Shown in pieces: positions 62,966-64,000 of a stretch of 64,000 bases of DNA. Each line of letters begins with the position of its first letter. Position 1 is the first letter of the stretch. The translations under genes and the position numbers were made by a program. Origin of the DNA: Desulfosporosinus nitroreducens. GTDB taxonomy: Bacteria; Bacillota; Desulfitobacteriia; Desulfitobacteriales; Desulfitobacteriaceae. The notes under the pieces were generated by a model. That model ran no database searches. It worked only from the letters and a program-made list of their open reading frames with translations, and was not told where the DNA came from. Where the stretch lies: assembly GCF_023897015.1 (NCBI RefSeq), contig NZ_JAMHFY010000018.1:1-64000 (forward strand), written 5' to 3'.

Positions 62966-64000
62966 TCATTGAGAAGTCAAGAGACTCCCCATTGTTTTTT
63001 CATTTGTGCTTGGGATTACCCCGGTCCCACCCAAAATATAAGCTGTTTTGGTCTTCCCGCACAATCCCTTTAAGTAAGTACTGGTATCCGAATTTAGATC
63101 TCCTTTGGGGACGAGAATCATTGGGCTTCCAGTCAACGCTGCAAAAGCACCTCCGGATAAGCCATCTGGGAAGGTCTCCCCTGTGGCTATGACGATCGAT
63201 TCAGGATTTTGGTTAAAATGTTTCACAATTTGTAACATCGTATCATATTTTGTATTCCCAGCCAAGCGCAAAGGACCATAGGATTCTAAGGGACCTCCTT
63301 TGGCATCAAACGCAGTGGATACCGCAAATTTCCCTCCTACGATGATGGTCTTTGTCACCCCGAAGTCTTTTAGTATTTGCTTAGTGGCAACGGGCAATTT
63401 GTTTTGCTCTGTTAGAAGAATTGGAATCCCTAAAGCCGCTGCCGGAGCAGAAGCTGAGAGAGCATCTGGAAAGCTGGTACTGGAAGCTAAGATCACCTGT
63501 GAACTGGGTCCAATCTTCCTGGCAATAGCGGCGGCTGTATCTGCTGCTGACTCTCCGAAGATTCGTTCAAAGGATAAACCCTCTTCTACAAGGACGTTTG
63601 TAACTGGCTTCAGTATCGCTCCCTCACCACCAATGACATAGACTTTAGCCTCAGAGGACAGACGTTTTATCTCTTGTAAAACCTCTTTGTCTAACTGATA
63701 AGGTGACGTTAAAAGTAAGGGTGCCTTAAGCTTCTTTGCCAAAGGGGCTGCTGCTAAGGCATCTTGGAAGCGGTCTACTCGTGCAAGGAGCACGACTGGG
63801 GCAGAATTGTTTGCCCAGCCTGCTTGGGATATTTTGATCGCCGTGTCTTCCGCCCTCGTTCCATAGAGCCGCTCGATGCTTAACTCCTTGGGGTCGGGGT
63901 TTGGAGTCGGAGTCGGAGTTGGCGTTGGCGTTGGCGTTGGTAACGGGTTAGGAGTTGGCAAAGGGTTAGATCCCTTAATTTTTTCGTACCCAACTCTAGC
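62966..64000 (-). CDS. CWB2-domain protein, 5' part beyond the window
   Basis: At least 344 codons, open to the window edge. A Pro/Thr linker (PTPTPTPTPTPTPNPDPKEL) joins an unseen N-terminal domain to three CWB2 modules (about 50-340; APLLLTSPYQLDKEVLQEIK, IPILLTEQNKLPVATKQIL, SPMILVPKGDLNSDTSTYL). The modules are C-terminal, as in the subtilisin-like protein. It lies 28 bases upstream of the GT39 gene on the same strand, so it probably heads the glycosylation operon. The enzymatic domain cannot be seen here. Confidence 0.9.
   Translation of the reverse strand, partial: ARVGYEKIKGSNPLPTPNPLPTPTPTPTPTPTPNPDPKELSIERLYGTRAEDTAIKISQAGWANNSAPVVLLARVDRFQDALAAAPLAKKLKAPLLLTSPYQLDKEVLQEIKRLSSEAKVYVIGGEGAILKPVTNVLVEEGLSFERIFGESAADTAAAIARKIGPSSQVILASSTSFPDALSASAPAAALGIPILLTEQNKLPVATKQILKDFGVTKTIIVGGKFAVSTAFDAKGGPLESYGPLRLAGNTKYDTMLQIVKHFNQNPESIVIATGETFPDGLSGGAFAALTGSPMILVPKGDLNSDTSTYLKGLCGKTKTAYILGGTGVIPSTNEKTMGSLLTSQ

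Overview
The window reads as a chromosomal segment of a spore-forming, low-to-mid GC Firmicute, most likely a Peptococcaceae-type clostridium such as Desulfosporosinus or Desulfitobacterium. That name is an inference from gene content. Sporulation and germination genes (spoIIR, a GerMN lipoprotein, a SleB-type cortex hydrolase, YlbF and YaaL homologues) show a spore former. Six proteins with triple CWB2 (PF04122) wall-binding domains show a clostridial S-layer system. No rRNA, tRNA or CRISPR array was seen. Left part (0-26 kb, mostly minus strand): a MacAB-like ABC exporter with its adaptor and an OmpR/EnvZ-type two-component system; a structured repeat family present in two tandem copies near 6.4-6.8 kb and one inverted relative at the window start; a MarR regulator; GerMN lipoprotein; SpoIIR; a ZIP transporter; an SGNH protein lacking two usual catalytic-motif residues; YlbF; a run of small membrane-protein genes; a Gly/Pro-rich protein; a Tat-type phosphoesterase; a LysM-SleB hydrolase; YaaL; an RND pump (SwrC-like) with a lipoprotein adaptor and a TetR regulator whose probable operator lies just upstream of the corrected adaptor start; an S41 protease; and a DEAD-box helicase. 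Middle part (26-44 kb): a TolC-like coiled-coil protein, a small lipoprotein, two SLAP-domain paralogues plus a decayed third copy, a 5'-truncated S-layer-like gene with tandem repeats, a tyrosine recombinase with a partner HTH gene, IS66 remnants, a secreted repeat protein and a 1265-residue S-layer protein. This is the most rearranged part of the window. Right part (44-64 kb): three CWB2-anchored enzymes (amidase, subtilisin-like protease, GH18 glycosidase), a second S-layer protein (1092 residues) transcribed in the opposite direction to the first, then genes likely to build or modify surface glycans (EamA-type flippase subunit, GNAT-like protein, polysaccharide deacetylase, GT2, DUF2304, GT39), a HicBA toxin-antitoxin pair, a truncated Uma2 gene, a DUF3102 remnant, a GC-rich tandem array with nested inverted repeats (59.4-60.5 kb), and a CWB2 gene cut by the window end. 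Taken together the right 38 kb is a cell-surface locus: S-layer subunits, wall-anchored hydrolases, candidate assembly (SLAP) proteins and glycosylation enzymes. The two large S-layer genes share a conserved roughly 200-nt 5' leader with stems that appear to keep pairing while the bases change. A site-specific recombinase and a promoterless S-layer-like cassette lie nearby. The leader, the cassette-plus-recombinase arrangement and the structured repeats are the best candidates for undescribed biology here.
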